NCBI RefSeq assembly: GCF_001297705.1
Contig: NZ_LIRF01000003.1
Location: 1,609,156-1,673,155 of the forward strand
Reading direction: 5' to 3'
DNA length: 64,000 nt
From: Chryseobacterium sp. ERMR1:04
Lineage (GTDB): Bacteria; Bacteroidota; Bacteroidia; Flavobacteriales; Weeksellaceae
The translations under genes and the position numbers were made by a program. The notes under the pieces were generated by a model. It had not been told where the DNA came from, ran no database searches, and worked only from the letters and a program-made list of their open reading frames with translations. Below, in pieces: positions 33,728 through 42,339 of this stretch; within the stretch, counting starts at the first letter, position 1; each line of letters opens with the position of its first letter.

Positions 33728-34492
33728 CTAATATTCCATCCAAGATTTAAACAGAGGCGCTTTTTCTCTGCTAATAATAACCTCAATATCAGAATGCTTT
33801 TTTAGTTCTACTTTCAATTTATTATTAAACAGATTATACACCTGACTTACAGAATCAATATGAATAATAAACTGTCTGTTGGCCCTAAAAAACAAGGCGG
33901 GATCTAACTGTTTTTCTAATTCTTCCAACGTTTGAGGAACAACCTCAGCACTTCCGTTGTTAAGGATTGCTTTACAGACTCCGAGTTCTGTGTAAAAGAA
34001 AGAGATATCGTTTATTAATACCGCTTTATATCCTTCTCTATGCGCCAAAAGAAAACGTTTCCTATATTCTTTGGGCTGCATATAATTCATCAAACCTTCT
34101 ATCGCAGTGCTTACCATTGGTATCTTTTCCAGAATATTTTCATAGCTTTTTAAAGCAGTGTCCAATTCTTCTTCTTCCACAGGTTTCAAAAGATAATCAA
34201 TGCTGTTATACTTAAAGGCTTTTACTGCGTATTCATCATAAGCCGTTGTAAAAATTACAGGACATTTTACTTCAATCTGATTAAAAATTTCAAAACTCAA
34301 ACCATCTGCCAACCGTATATCCATCATAATAAGATCGGGATGTTCATTAGCTGTAAGCCAAGCTACAGATGAAGCTACAGATTCTTCCACCGATACGATT
34401 TCCACTGCAGAACGCAATTTTAAAAGCAACCTTTTTAAACGATCTGCATTAGGTTTTTCATCTTCAATGATTAAAATTGTATTGAGTTTCAT
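33728..34492 (-). CDS. LytTR-family response regulator
   Basis: The 254-residue protein has an N-terminal receiver domain (1-125) with Asp10/Asp11 in LIIEDEKPNADRL, the phospho-acceptor Asp58 in LIMMDIRL and the conserved Lys103 in YLLKPVEEEEL. A C-terminal LytTR DNA-binding domain follows (about 150-254, FLLAHREGYKAVLINDISFF, LFFRANRQFIIHIDSVSQV). Its ATG overlaps the stop of the sensor kinase gene by 4 bp, so the pair is coupled. It is placed directly upstream of the RND operon on the same strand and may control it (inference). Confidence 0.93.
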   Translation of the reverse strand: MKLNTILIIEDEKPNADRLKRLLLKLRSAVEIVSVEESVASSVAWLTANEHPDLIMMDIRLADGLSFEIFNQIEVKCPVIFTTAYDEYAVKAFKYNSIDYLLKPVEEEELDTALKSYENILEKIPMVSTAIEGLMNYMQPKEYRKRFLLAHREGYKAVLINDISFFYTELGVCKAILNNGSAEVVPQTLEELEKQLDPALFFRANRQFIIHIDSVSQVYNLFNNKLKVELKKHSDIEVIISREKAPLFKSWMEY

Positions 34493-35592
34493 AATAATGG
34501 GATTTTTGCGATGAAGTCTTTTTCAGTTTTTATAAGTAGCGGCTTTCTGTCACTTAACAGTTCAAATCTGCTGATAATATTTCTAATACCAACACCAGAA
34601 GATTCCGCTTTAGTGAGAAGTGGAAGCAAAGTATTATGAACCACTAAATATTTGTCTTTCGTGGTATAAATATTTATCTGTAAAGGGTTAGTCTTTGTGG
34701 TTTGATTATGTTTAATTGCATTTTCAACTAAAAACTGTAAGGTTAAAGGAGGGATTAATGCCTTAGAAAATTCTTCAGCCACATTAATTGTAAATACGAC
34801 TCCATCCCCAATTCTTTTTTTGGTAAGAAAAATATAGGAATCCAAAAATTTCAGTTCGTCATCCAGCGCAATTATATCTTTCTTTGAATTAACGAGGAGA
34901 TAGCGATAAACTTTAGCAAAATTTTCAGAATATTCATATCCAAGCTGTTGGTCTTGTAAAATAAGCTCAGAAAGAACACTGAGATTGTTAAAAATGAAAT
35001 GAGGATCTATTTGTAATTTAAGCGATTGAAGTTCAGCCGCCATGGCTGCCTGTTTGTGCTGAAGCGCTGTAAGTTTATGTTGTGCTGCCTCCAATGATGT
35101 TGCTCTCCAATTATTAAGTAAAAAATTCCCTGTATTAATCGCATTTATGATAAAAGAAATAACAATATTGGTGGCTACCCATCGTGCCAGTTGTGTTAGT
35201 TCATAATAATTTTGGGTTTCCCATAAATCCTCAAACGGATTTAAATAAATAATATTGAAAATGACAACAATAGCCACACTTGCTGTTACATGAAAAAAAG
35301 CCTGTAGAAATAATCTTTTTTCTGGTTTCTCAGTCCATTGAAACTTCTTATTGAGTACGCTGTCAATTAGCAAACTTATTTCACAAAGAACAACACAAAG
35401 AAGTAAGGTCCATAAAATATCTTCTATAATACTACTCCAATTTCTAGAAGTATATATTTCCCAATCTGAGTCGAAAGGATCTATAAGATATGAAAAAAGA
35501 TAAACAAAAACAAAAGAAACAAACCATATAACCACTCGTTTTTTACCGGCTGATTTTATTATTTTCTCTCTTTTCTTTAATTTTTTTAACAT
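34489..35592 (-). CDS. LytS-type sensor histidine kinase (His_kinase family)
   Basis: The 367-residue inner-membrane kinase has four hydrophobic segments in the N-terminal half (about 20-38, 57-77, 97-117, 138-158), a coiled linker (AAQHKLTALQHKQAAMAAEL), the phosphorylation motif LQIDPHFIFNNLSVLSELIL with His198, and an ATPase domain with LTLQFLVENAIKHN and GVGIRNIISRFELL. This membrane layout with a bare PHFIFN kinase is typical of Bacteroidota LytTR systems. The signal is unknown. The 175 bp upstream hold no clear promoter beyond a TATCTTTA near-match. Confidence 0.92.
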   Translation of the reverse strand: MLKKLKKREKIIKSAGKKRVVIWFVSFVFVYLFSYLIDPFDSDWEIYTSRNWSSIIEDILWTLLLCVVLCEISLLIDSVLNKKFQWTEKPEKRLFLQAFFHVTASVAIVVIFNIIYLNPFEDLWETQNYYELTQLARWVATNIVISFIINAINTGNFLLNNWRATSLEAAQHKLTALQHKQAAMAAELQSLKLQIDPHFIFNNLSVLSELILQDQQLGYEYSENFAKVYRYLLVNSKKDIIALDDELKFLDSYIFLTKKRIGDGVVFTINVAEEFSKALIPPLTLQFLVENAIKHNQTTKTNPLQINIYTTKDKYLVVHNTLLPLLTKAESSGVGIRNIISRFELLSDRKPLLIKTEKDFIAKIPLL

Positions 35593-35766
35593 ACACAGAA
35601 TAACAACCTAGGTCTTTTTATATCTATAATTTTGTAAAGATAAATATTGTGCTATAATCAGAAATATGTTTTTACACGAACAAACAAAATTAAACCATGA
35701 AGTGTGCTTTATTGAATTTGAAACGTTTTGAAAACTTAAGACACCGATTCTTTATACTCATCAAGA

Positions 35767-36699
35767 TTATTCTGATGGATTGTTTACATTTTGAAGAGAT
35801 TGCTTGTATTCGTTGGGGGTAAGTTCTGTCTTCTTTTTAAATAATTTACTGAACGATTGTGGATGTTCAAACCCCAATTGATACGCCGTTTCAGAAACTG
35901 AAAACTGAGATTCTGAAAGATATTCTTTAGCCTTTTCAATCAGTTTATCGTGAATATGCTGTTGTGCATTTTGTCCTGTATGATGACGAAGCATATCACT
36001 CAAATATCTTGGTGTAAGGTTGAGTTGTGAAGCTAAATATTCTACTGTCGGAAGGCCTTTTATTTCTTTTTCTTTATCGAAATAATCATTTAATAAATCC
36101 TCCATTTTAGACAACAGATCATTATTGGCTGATTTTCTGGTGATAAACTGTCGGTTGTAAAAACGATTGCTGTAGGTCAACAATAATTCGATCTGAGAAA
36201 TAATAACATCCTGACTGAATTGATCTATCCGTTCATTCAATTCATTCTGAATATTTTCAAAAACATTGGTAATTGTTTTCTTTTCTTTTTCAGAAAGATA
36301 TAAAGCTTCTGCCGCTGAATACGAAAAGAAACCGTAGTCTTTTATTTTTTTGAGTAAAGAATAAGGTCTGATAAAATCTGGGTGAATATGTAATGACATC
36401 CCGCTATAATCGGTCTCTTCACTATTCAACCTCAGCACTTGCCCCGGCGCCACAAAAGACATTCCTCCTTCTTGAAAATCGTAATAGCCTTGTCCGTATC
36501 GGATCTTACCGTTGAATTTTGTTTTAAAAGAAATTTTATAGAAATCCGTCTTCATTCCATGCTCAAAGTCTGCAGGATTAAAATGAACTTCTCCATAGTC
36601 CATAATACTGATCAGCGGATGCTGTGGTACAGGCTTTCCCATCGCTTTATGCAAAGCCGACAAAGATCTAAAATGAATGGGCGACGGGCTGGTTTTCAT
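35767..36699 (-). CDS. AraC-family transcriptional regulator
   Basis: I start at ATG 36699 (310 residues, MKTSPSPIHFRSLSALHKAM); the longer ORF start overlaps the promoter. The N-terminal 180 residues form a cupin-like sensing domain (FVAPGQVLRLNSEETDYSG), and the C-terminal 100 residues carry two helix-turn-helix units (VEYLASQLNLTPRYLSDMLR and VSETAYQLGFEHPQSFSKLF), ending KKTELTPNEYKQS. A perfect TATATTTG box ends 5 bases before the ATG, which suggests a leaderless message. The SDR gene just upstream is on the same strand and could be its target, as such pairs are common in Flavobacteriia (inference). Confidence 0.9.
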   Translation of the reverse strand: MKTSPSPIHFRSLSALHKAMGKPVPQHPLISIMDYGEVHFNPADFEHGMKTDFYKISFKTKFNGKIRYGQGYYDFQEGGMSFVAPGQVLRLNSEETDYSGMSLHIHPDFIRPYSLLKKIKDYGFFSYSAAEALYLSEKEKKTITNVFENIQNELNERIDQFSQDVIISQIELLLTYSNRFYNRQFITRKSANNDLLSKMEDLLNDYFDKEKEIKGLPTVEYLASQLNLTPRYLSDMLRHHTGQNAQQHIHDKLIEKAKEYLSESQFSVSETAYQLGFEHPQSFSKLFKKKTELTPNEYKQSLQNVNNPSE

Positions 36700-36703
36700 A
36701 ATA

Positions 36704-36711
36704 CAAATATA
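36704..36711 (-). promoter_or_regulatory. -7 promoter box of the AraC regulator
   Basis: The minus strand reads TATATTTG, a perfect TAnnTTTG match whose last base is 5 bp before the ATG at 36699. The expected transcription start therefore falls on or next to the start codon. Confidence 0.5.
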
Positions 36712-36848
36712 AGATGAGAATGGGATAAGTGTTTGTCTGGAATGGGAAATTATCAATTTTGCTTCGCAAGTGAATTGTTAATGGTGAATCTGAAAACATA
36801 CTCAATACATTCACAAGCAAGGCGAATTCATAACTGGCCATTCAACTG

Positions 36849-37655
36849 TTAGAATACAAAACCTGATTTTATTTTCTGTACCTGAGCTTCGGCACCAATT
36901 TCAGTTCTTTCGTTGTATAAAGCATTGGCATCTTTTCCGGCAACATATCTTAACTGATCTTTTCCGTCTGTAGCCGCTTCATAAATAACATAGGCAATAT
37001 CTTCCGGTTTTGAATAATTCGCGATCTGTTCGGGGCTATATCCTTCCTGAACTTTATCCATTAATTTTTGATACGCCTTATGTTGCGCTCCGTCTAAAGA
37101 TCGCCCGGCAAAATCAGTTTGTATTCCTCCGGGAGCAACTACTTTTACCTGAACCCCGAATTGTGCCAATTCGTATCCCATACTTTCTGAAAATCCGTCA
37201 ACCGCAAATTTTGTTGCGCTGTAAATAGAGCAGGTCGGAAAACCAATTAACCCAAAACTTGAAGTTATGTTAATAAGAACGCCCTCTTTTCTCTCTCTGA
37301 AATAAGGCGTAAAACCTTTCGTAATACGAATTACACCCATTAAATTAGTTTCAATCTGCGTTTTGATCTGTTCGTCCGTAAAAGCTTCCAAAGGCCCTAC
37401 CAATCCGTATCCTGCATTGTTGAGAACAACATCTATTTCATAATTGGTAAGAACATAATCGATCGTTTTTGTAAGCTCTTCCGGATTAGCCACATCAAGC
37501 TTCAACACCGTTACATTTTCCAATTGGGTAAGCTCTGTTTCCTCTTCTGGTTTTCTCATCGTTGCAATCACATTCCAACCTTTGCTTTGAAATAATTTTG
37601 CGGTTGCTTTTCCTAGCCCCGAAGATGCTCCTGTAATAAAAATTGTCTTTTGCAT
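36849..37655 (-). CDS. short-chain dehydrogenase/reductase
   Basis: The start at ATG 37655 (268 residues) gives the canonical N-terminal Rossmann motif TGASSGLGKATAKLF (TGxxxGxG, about residues 7-14). Other classical SDR signatures are NNAGYGLVGP (NNAG), the catalytic Ser in ITSSFGLIGF, YSATKFAV (YxxxK) and the PGGIQTDF loop. It probably reduces or oxidises a small carbonyl/alcohol with NAD(P)H; the substrate is unknown. It is on the same strand as the AraC gene, with 149 bp of repeat-like sequence between them. The upstream CAACTTTG has one mismatch to the -7 consensus. Confidence 0.92.
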   Translation of the reverse strand: MQKTIFITGASSGLGKATAKLFQSKGWNVIATMRKPEEETELTQLENVTVLKLDVANPEELTKTIDYVLTNYEIDVVLNNAGYGLVGPLEAFTDEQIKTQIETNLMGVIRITKGFTPYFRERKEGVLINITSSFGLIGFPTCSIYSATKFAVDGFSESMGYELAQFGVQVKVVAPGGIQTDFAGRSLDGAQHKAYQKLMDKVQEGYSPEQIANYSKPEDIAYVIYEAATDGKDQLRYVAGKDANALYNERTEIGAEAQVQKIKSGFVF

Positions 37656-37833
37656 GATCGTAAATTTTATACTGCAAAGTTGCTCAGAAGTCACGATTTA
37701 AAAGTAGCCAAATTGAGTTTCGTTGTAGTTGTTTTGACGAAAAAACATATTTTGATATAAATACTTAAATAAGTATTTTAGCGATTGAAGCAACAAATAA
37801 TAGTTTGGCTTTCACACTTAAATAAAATTTAAA

Positions 37834-38439
37834 ATGCTTCGATTACTTTTTCTAATCCTCACAATCATTTCAATACAGAATGTATCATCTCAAACCATTC
37901 AGGAGTGTGATGAAATTTTGAAAATCGAAAACCTTAAATTCCATACCAATGAGATTCGGGTTTATAAAAAAGATGCAACTTCAACAGGTTTAGAATTATT
38001 CAGATTATTTCAAGATGACAAAGAAAACTGGAAAGCAGAATTGTATGAAACAATTGCTTCAAATAATAATGGCGAAATCAAAATAAGAGCAAGAAAATCT
38101 AAATTAAACTCATTGAAAAATTTTGAACTCATTTGGATGCAGATTCTAGATACTGATATCATTCATTTACCTAAGTGGAAGACTTTTAAATATAAACTAG
38201 AAAAGAAAAATAAAAAATATGAAATCGAAGATGGAGAAATTATTTCATTAACTTCCATGAGCAATTTTTTATATGGGTTTTCATATTATGTAAAAATTAA
38301 AAATGGTAAACAAGAAAATGAGATTGAATATTCTAATCCTGAATCTTATTTAAAAACATATCCTAATGTGGATGAATTAATTTCATTTAAAGAATTATTA
38401 GATGTATTAAGAGATGACTTTAAGATATTCTCTAAATAA
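37834..38439 (+). CDS. secreted hypothetical protein
   Basis: The 201-residue protein has a Sec signal peptide (MLRLLFLILTIISIQNVSSQ, residues 1-20), then a charged region rich in Lys, Glu and Asn (YKKDATSTGLELFRLFQDDK, LEKKNKKYEIEDGEIISLTS). There is no lipobox and only one Cys in the mature chain. I do not recognise a family. The gene is divergent from the SDR gene and is followed 17 bp later by another small secreted or anchored protein and then the DoxD-DoxA gene. Confidence 0.7.
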   Translation: MLRLLFLILTIISIQNVSSQTIQECDEILKIENLKFHTNEIRVYKKDATSTGLELFRLFQDDKENWKAELYETIASNNNGEIKIRARKSKLNSLKNFELIWMQILDTDIIHLPKWKTFKYKLEKKNKKYEIEDGEIISLTSMSNFLYGFSYYVKIKNGKQENEIEYSNPESYLKTYPNVDELISFKELLDVLRDDFKIFSK

Positions 38440-38456
38440 ACCGTAGTTTTGTAAAA

Positions 38457-38834
38457 ATGCCAGGCACCAGAACATATATTAATTTTTATAAAACAATTGT
38501 AGTGATTCTACTTTTGTCTTTTTCATTATCTCCTTGTTCTGTAAAAAGAGATCTTCTGGGTGTTTTCGATATTCAACATGTCAGTACTTTAAACAAAGCA
38601 AAAACAACAGTTAGCCCAACGGTACATTGTGATCTTGTTCATCAAAATTTCTCTTCAAAAACTTCTGTTTCAAAAGCAGATTTCAAGGGTAAAGAAATTT
38701 TCTCATTTCAATTAACTTCAGTTTCAAACTTTTCTGAGGATACAATTTCTCAAAACAAATATTCTGGAGCAACTACCGGAAACAGCCCACCAAAATATAT
38801 TCTATTTAAACAATTGAGGTTGAATTTGGATTAG
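38457..38834 (+). CDS. small signal-anchored hypothetical protein upstream of doxD-like gene
   Basis: This 125-residue protein has a hydrophobic N-terminal segment at about 13-28 (TIVVILLLSFSLSPCSV) preceded by basic residues, either an anchor or a signal peptide; SLSPC is not a good lipobox. The rest is polar and Ser/Thr/Lys-rich with no known motif. It lies 17 bp after one small secreted gene and 55 bp before the DoxD-DoxA gene, so the three may form one transcript. The function is unknown. Confidence 0.55.
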   Translation: MPGTRTYINFYKTIVVILLLSFSLSPCSVKRDLLGVFDIQHVSTLNKAKTTVSPTVHCDLVHQNFSSKTSVSKADFKGKEIFSFQLTSVSNFSEDTISQNKYSGATTGNSPPKYILFKQLRLNLD

Positions 38835-38889
38835 ATTCAGTTCTAAGATCATTTTTAAACAATCAATTATTTAGTAAAATATCAATTCA

Positions 38890-39903
38890 ATGAAAAATAG
38901 TACCAATCAGCCTACTGACATGGCTGGTTTATATACGTTGTCGATCCGAATGGTTATCGGGTGGACTTACTTCTCAGCATTTTGGCGCAGACTCGTTCTC
39001 GAAAACAAACTCGACCCTGATGAAGCAGGATATATCGGAGAAAAATTCAATCATTTTTTACCCAATGCCTTAGGCATCAAACCGCTCATCGAATATTTGG
39101 TAACCCATCCGGAAACACTGCATACTTATATGATGACTTTTACCATTGTTGAAGCAGTGGTAGGATTATTTATTATTTTAGGTTTATTTACCAGATTAAT
39201 GAGCATCGGAATTTTTGGTCTTGCCATGGGAATTTTATTAGGCTCAGGCTGGATAGGAACAACCTGTTTGGATGAATGGCAAATTGGCGTTCTAGGAATT
39301 GCAGGTGGATTTACCTTATTTTTAACAGGAAGTGGTTCTTATTCATTGGACCATTATTTCCTGAAAAAAGGCTTTAAGTTTACTCAGAACAACGGGTTCA
39401 AATGGACGGGCTCTGGCGTGTTCCCTATTGTGAATCCTAAACTTTTTGTATTGACGGGCTCCCTTTTAATTTTCGGACTTACGCTTTACACCAATCAATA
39501 TTTTCATGGAGGTGTTTGGGGAACTTTGCACAATAAATCGGTAAAACCAAAAATTGAGATTTCTAATATTTCGCTTAACAATTCTAATTTAAAGTTTGAA
39601 GTTTACAGAACGGAAGGTGTGGATGTCTATGGCTCTTTCCTCATCGGAATTCATATTTTAAATGAAAAAGGAGATGTTTTAAAAGCATTAGATCATATCG
39701 AACTTTCAAAGTTTTCAAAGGAAAATATCAACAATCATTATGTCGCCAAAGTGAAAAATGGTAAACACAGTTTGATTATTCCGCTTGGAGCAAAAGCTGA
39801 TTTAACCATTAATATCGATGATCTTATGGCTCAAAAAGATGAGATTTATACGTTGAAATTAATTGATATTAGTGGGATTGAATGGAAGGCGAAAATCAAA
39901 TAA
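38890..39903 (+). CDS. DoxD-DoxA fusion (thiosulfate:quinone oxidoreductase-like)
   Basis: The 337-residue protein joins an N-terminal DoxD-type membrane domain with a C-terminal DoxA-like domain. The membrane part (about 14-195) has several helices with LSIRMVIGWTYFSAFWRRL, a TIVEAVVGLFIILGLFTRLM helix and the conserved GWIGTTCLDEWQIG loop. The C-terminal part (about 215-337) is a beta-rich extracytoplasmic domain (YRTEGVDVYGSFLIGIHIL). In archaeal thermophiles DoxD and DoxA are separate subunits that pass electrons from thiosulfate to quinone; fused versions are frequent in Bacteroidota, where the substrate is not established. Confidence 0.82.
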   Translation: MKNSTNQPTDMAGLYTLSIRMVIGWTYFSAFWRRLVLENKLDPDEAGYIGEKFNHFLPNALGIKPLIEYLVTHPETLHTYMMTFTIVEAVVGLFIILGLFTRLMSIGIFGLAMGILLGSGWIGTTCLDEWQIGVLGIAGGFTLFLTGSGSYSLDHYFLKKGFKFTQNNGFKWTGSGVFPIVNPKLFVLTGSLLIFGLTLYTNQYFHGGVWGTLHNKSVKPKIEISNISLNNSNLKFEVYRTEGVDVYGSFLIGIHILNEKGDVLKALDHIELSKFSKENINNHYVAKVKNGKHSLIIPLGAKADLTINIDDLMAQKDEIYTLKLIDISGIEWKAKIK

Positions 39904-39916
39904 AAAACGGCAAAAT

Positions 39917-40085
39917 CTGTCATTCTGAATGAAGCGAATGCGTAGTGAAGAATCTAACCTTTATTAAGCTTGAAACATTAAGGTTTTGTTAAGCTGTTAA
40001 GAATATTAAGTTTAGATCCTTCGACTATGCTCAGGATGACATCACTAATACTAATCGTTTAATAGTAAACGTATCGAAGCATCTT
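39917..40085. repeat. dispersed repeat of the TGTCATTC / CTTCGACT...GGATGACA family
   Basis: TGTCATTCTGAATGAAGCGA (39918) and GATCCTTCGACTATGCTCAG (about 40015) with GATGACA form imperfect inverted ends around an AT-rich core. After the second end, CACTAATACTAATCGTTTAA is shared with the copies at 26271 and 26549. Confidence 0.65.
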
Positions 40086-40111
40086 CTTTTCTGCAAAAAA
40101 TCTTTCACAAC

Positions 40112-40144
40112 AAAAATCCTCCGAAAAGTTTCGGAGGATTTGTA
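40112..40144. terminator. bidirectional terminator between doxD-like and MFS genes
   Basis: AATCCTCCGAAA (40115-40126) and TTTCGGAGGATT (40129-40140) form a perfect stem with A-rich and T-rich flanks, 17 bp past the MFS stop and about 210 bp past the doxD-like stop. Confidence 0.85.
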
Positions 40145-40160
40145 TTTATTTCAATATCAT

Positions 40161-41735
40161 TTAGTGTACACCACTTAAATCTATTTTTTCTTTGCTCTTT
40201 CGTTCTTTTACTAATAAGATAAACGGAATACAAACCAGGAAAGCAATTCCTAAATAAAGGAAAACGTCCATATAAGATAATACCGTTGCCTGTTTGGTGA
40301 CCGAAAGATCAAGCATTTTATACGCTGCATTCATTGCTGCATCGGGAGTCATTCCTTTTGCCATGAAGCTCGCTTTTAGTCCTGCTAATCGTTGCTGGAC
40401 ATCAAAGTCATTGGAATCTAAATGGGAAACCAAATTAACCCTGTATTTCTGGCTGGCATTCGCAATAAATGTGGTGATGGCTGCGATCCCGAAAGATCCT
40501 CCCAACTGTCTCATCATCCCTGTAAATGCTGCTCCTTGTCCAATTTCCTGACCTTTTAAAGTACTTAATGATAAAGAGGTGATTGGAATAAACAGTAATC
40601 CTAATCCGGCTCCTCTTACCATCAACATCCAGAAGAATGCGTCTTTACCAGTGTCGGGAGTCAATATTTTATATCCCCAGAAACTATAAATGAAGAACGT
40701 AAATAATCCTAAAGAAACCAAGATCTGTTGTTTTACTCCTTTCGAAAGCAACTTACCAATAATTGGCATCATGAAAGCGGTTGTTAACGCCGCCGGAATC
40801 ATTAATGCTCCGGATTCTAAGGCTGTCCATCCCAAGATACTCTGAGTATATAAAGGAACAATAAATGTTGAACCATACAAACCAAATCCTAATACAAAGG
40901 ACATGACCGTTCCGATCCTTAAATTACTGTTTTTCAAAACCCTCAACTCTACAATCGGATATTTGAATGTAAGTTCTCTCCAGAGGAATAATATAAATCC
41001 TAAAATTGCTGATACGGTAAATAATACAATCCATCCACTCGCAAACCAGTCTTCTTCGTGACCTCTTTCTAAGATATACTGTAATGAACCTACGGTAATG
41101 GCCAATAAAGCAATTCCTAACCAGTCTACATCCGAAGCTTTACGCTTTTCAGCATATTTCGGACTTTTTATAAACTGTAATGTCATTAAAGTTGCTGCAA
41201 TCCCGATTGGAATATTAATATAGAAAATATACGGCCAACTAAAATTATCAACAATATAACCTCCTAATGGCGGACCTAGTGTTGGGCCAATAATTACTCC
41301 CAAACCATAAATAGCCTGAGCCATACTTCTTTTTTCAATAGGATAAGATTCTGTAATAATGGTTTGCGATGTTACCAATAAGGCCCCACCTCCAATTCCC
41401 TGACATAATCTAAAGAATACCAATTCCCAAATATTATCTGCATTACCGCATAAAAATGAGAACACAGTAAATATGATAATAGAAGCTGCAAAGTAATTTC
41501 TTCGTCCGAACTGTTGAGAAAGCCAACTCGTCATTGGCACCACAATTACGTTACCAATGGCATACGCCGTAATTACCCAACCCACTTCAGAAAGTGTAGA
41601 TCCCAGGTTACCTTTCATCTCGTTCAGGGCAACGTTCACAATCGTGGAATCCACAATTTCAAGCAAAGCACAAAGAATAGCTGTGATCGTAATGATCACT
41701 CTTCGGGCTCCATATTCTACTAATGAATCTTCCAT
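40161..41735 (-). CDS. DHA2-family MFS drug transporter (EmrB/QacA type)
   Basis: The 524-residue protein has about 14 membrane helices, the DHA2 hallmark. Motif D1-like VDSTIVNVALNEM is in the first helix region, motif A-like GRRNYFA follows helix 2, and motif C-like GPTLGPPLGGYIVDNFSW ends helix 5. It is a proton-driven exporter that, with the EmrA-like adaptor and TolC-like channel encoded upstream, would move drugs or hydrophobic compounds across both membranes. The gene follows the adaptor by 604 bp, a long gap for an operon; a separate promoter is possible. Confidence 0.93.
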   Translation of the reverse strand: MEDSLVEYGARRVIITITAILCALLEIVDSTIVNVALNEMKGNLGSTLSEVGWVITAYAIGNVIVVPMTSWLSQQFGRRNYFAASIIIFTVFSFLCGNADNIWELVFFRLCQGIGGGALLVTSQTIITESYPIEKRSMAQAIYGLGVIIGPTLGPPLGGYIVDNFSWPYIFYINIPIGIAATLMTLQFIKSPKYAEKRKASDVDWLGIALLAITVGSLQYILERGHEEDWFASGWIVLFTVSAILGFILFLWRELTFKYPIVELRVLKNSNLRIGTVMSFVLGFGLYGSTFIVPLYTQSILGWTALESGALMIPAALTTAFMMPIIGKLLSKGVKQQILVSLGLFTFFIYSFWGYKILTPDTGKDAFFWMLMVRGAGLGLLFIPITSLSLSTLKGQEIGQGAAFTGMMRQLGGSFGIAAITTFIANASQKYRVNLVSHLDSNDFDVQQRLAGLKASFMAKGMTPDAAMNAAYKMLDLSVTKQATVLSYMDVFLYLGIAFLVCIPFILLVKERKSKEKIDLSGVH

Positions 41736-41874
41736 AGTTTTTTTATAGGTATTAAAAAATTAAGAGATTATGAGATCTAGAAATTTTAGAAATAAGAACA
41801 AGCATTTTTACGAACTAACTTTGTTCTTTATTAAAATTTTTGCTTGATTTTTAAGGATTAAGATTAATATTCTG

Positions 41875-41942
41875 TTTTGGCTAAAGCCAATTGAAATTTC
41901 AATCTTTTTATTAAACGGGCTAAAGCCCGTTCCTATTGATGA
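41875..41942 (+). repeat. dispersed twin-hairpin repeat, copy 3
   Basis: TTTTGGCTAAAGCCAATTG and, 38 bp on, AACGGGCTAAAGCCCGTTCC then TATTGATG. The second palindrome matches copy 2 exactly. It lies in the gap within the MFS efflux locus. Confidence 0.8.
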
Positions 41943-42046
41943 GCCTACTCGGCTGTAAATTATTTATGTATTACATATGTAAATAATTCAAATCAAGCAT
42001 CAATTTCTAAATCCCTTAATTCCTTATTATTTTTAATTATTTTTTA

Positions 42047-42339
42047 AAAGTGAATTGTCAATTATTAATCAACTCCATTGTCAATTTTACGACTTCATTT
42101 TCCAACTTCATCATTGATTTTCATCTACAAAGCCGATATCAACTTCTCTGTCAGTTTTCTGCTGCATTATCCTCTGCATTGAACTCCATTTGCAATATCA
42201 TCTTCATTACCTCATTTCCCTCTTCATCACTGAATCCTTCCACAAGATCGGCCTCAAACTTCATCATCAATTTTCCTGCTTCATTTTCTTTTCACAATTG
42301 ACGTGCTTCAGCAAAATTGACAATCCACCTATTTAAATA
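42047..42339 (-). other. purine-rich spacer between adaptor and MFS genes, with small ORF
   Basis: The minus strand is strongly purine-biased with many ATGAAG/GATGAAG words. One 38-codon frame (42267 down to 42151) begins MMKFEADLVEGFSDEEGNEV and is acidic; a second short frame downstream begins MKLENEVVKL. Neither has a visible ribosome site distinct from the background, and both may be chance or decayed repeat sequence. GTGAATTGTCAATT-type words at the borders resemble those at 938 and 36770. Confidence 0.35.
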
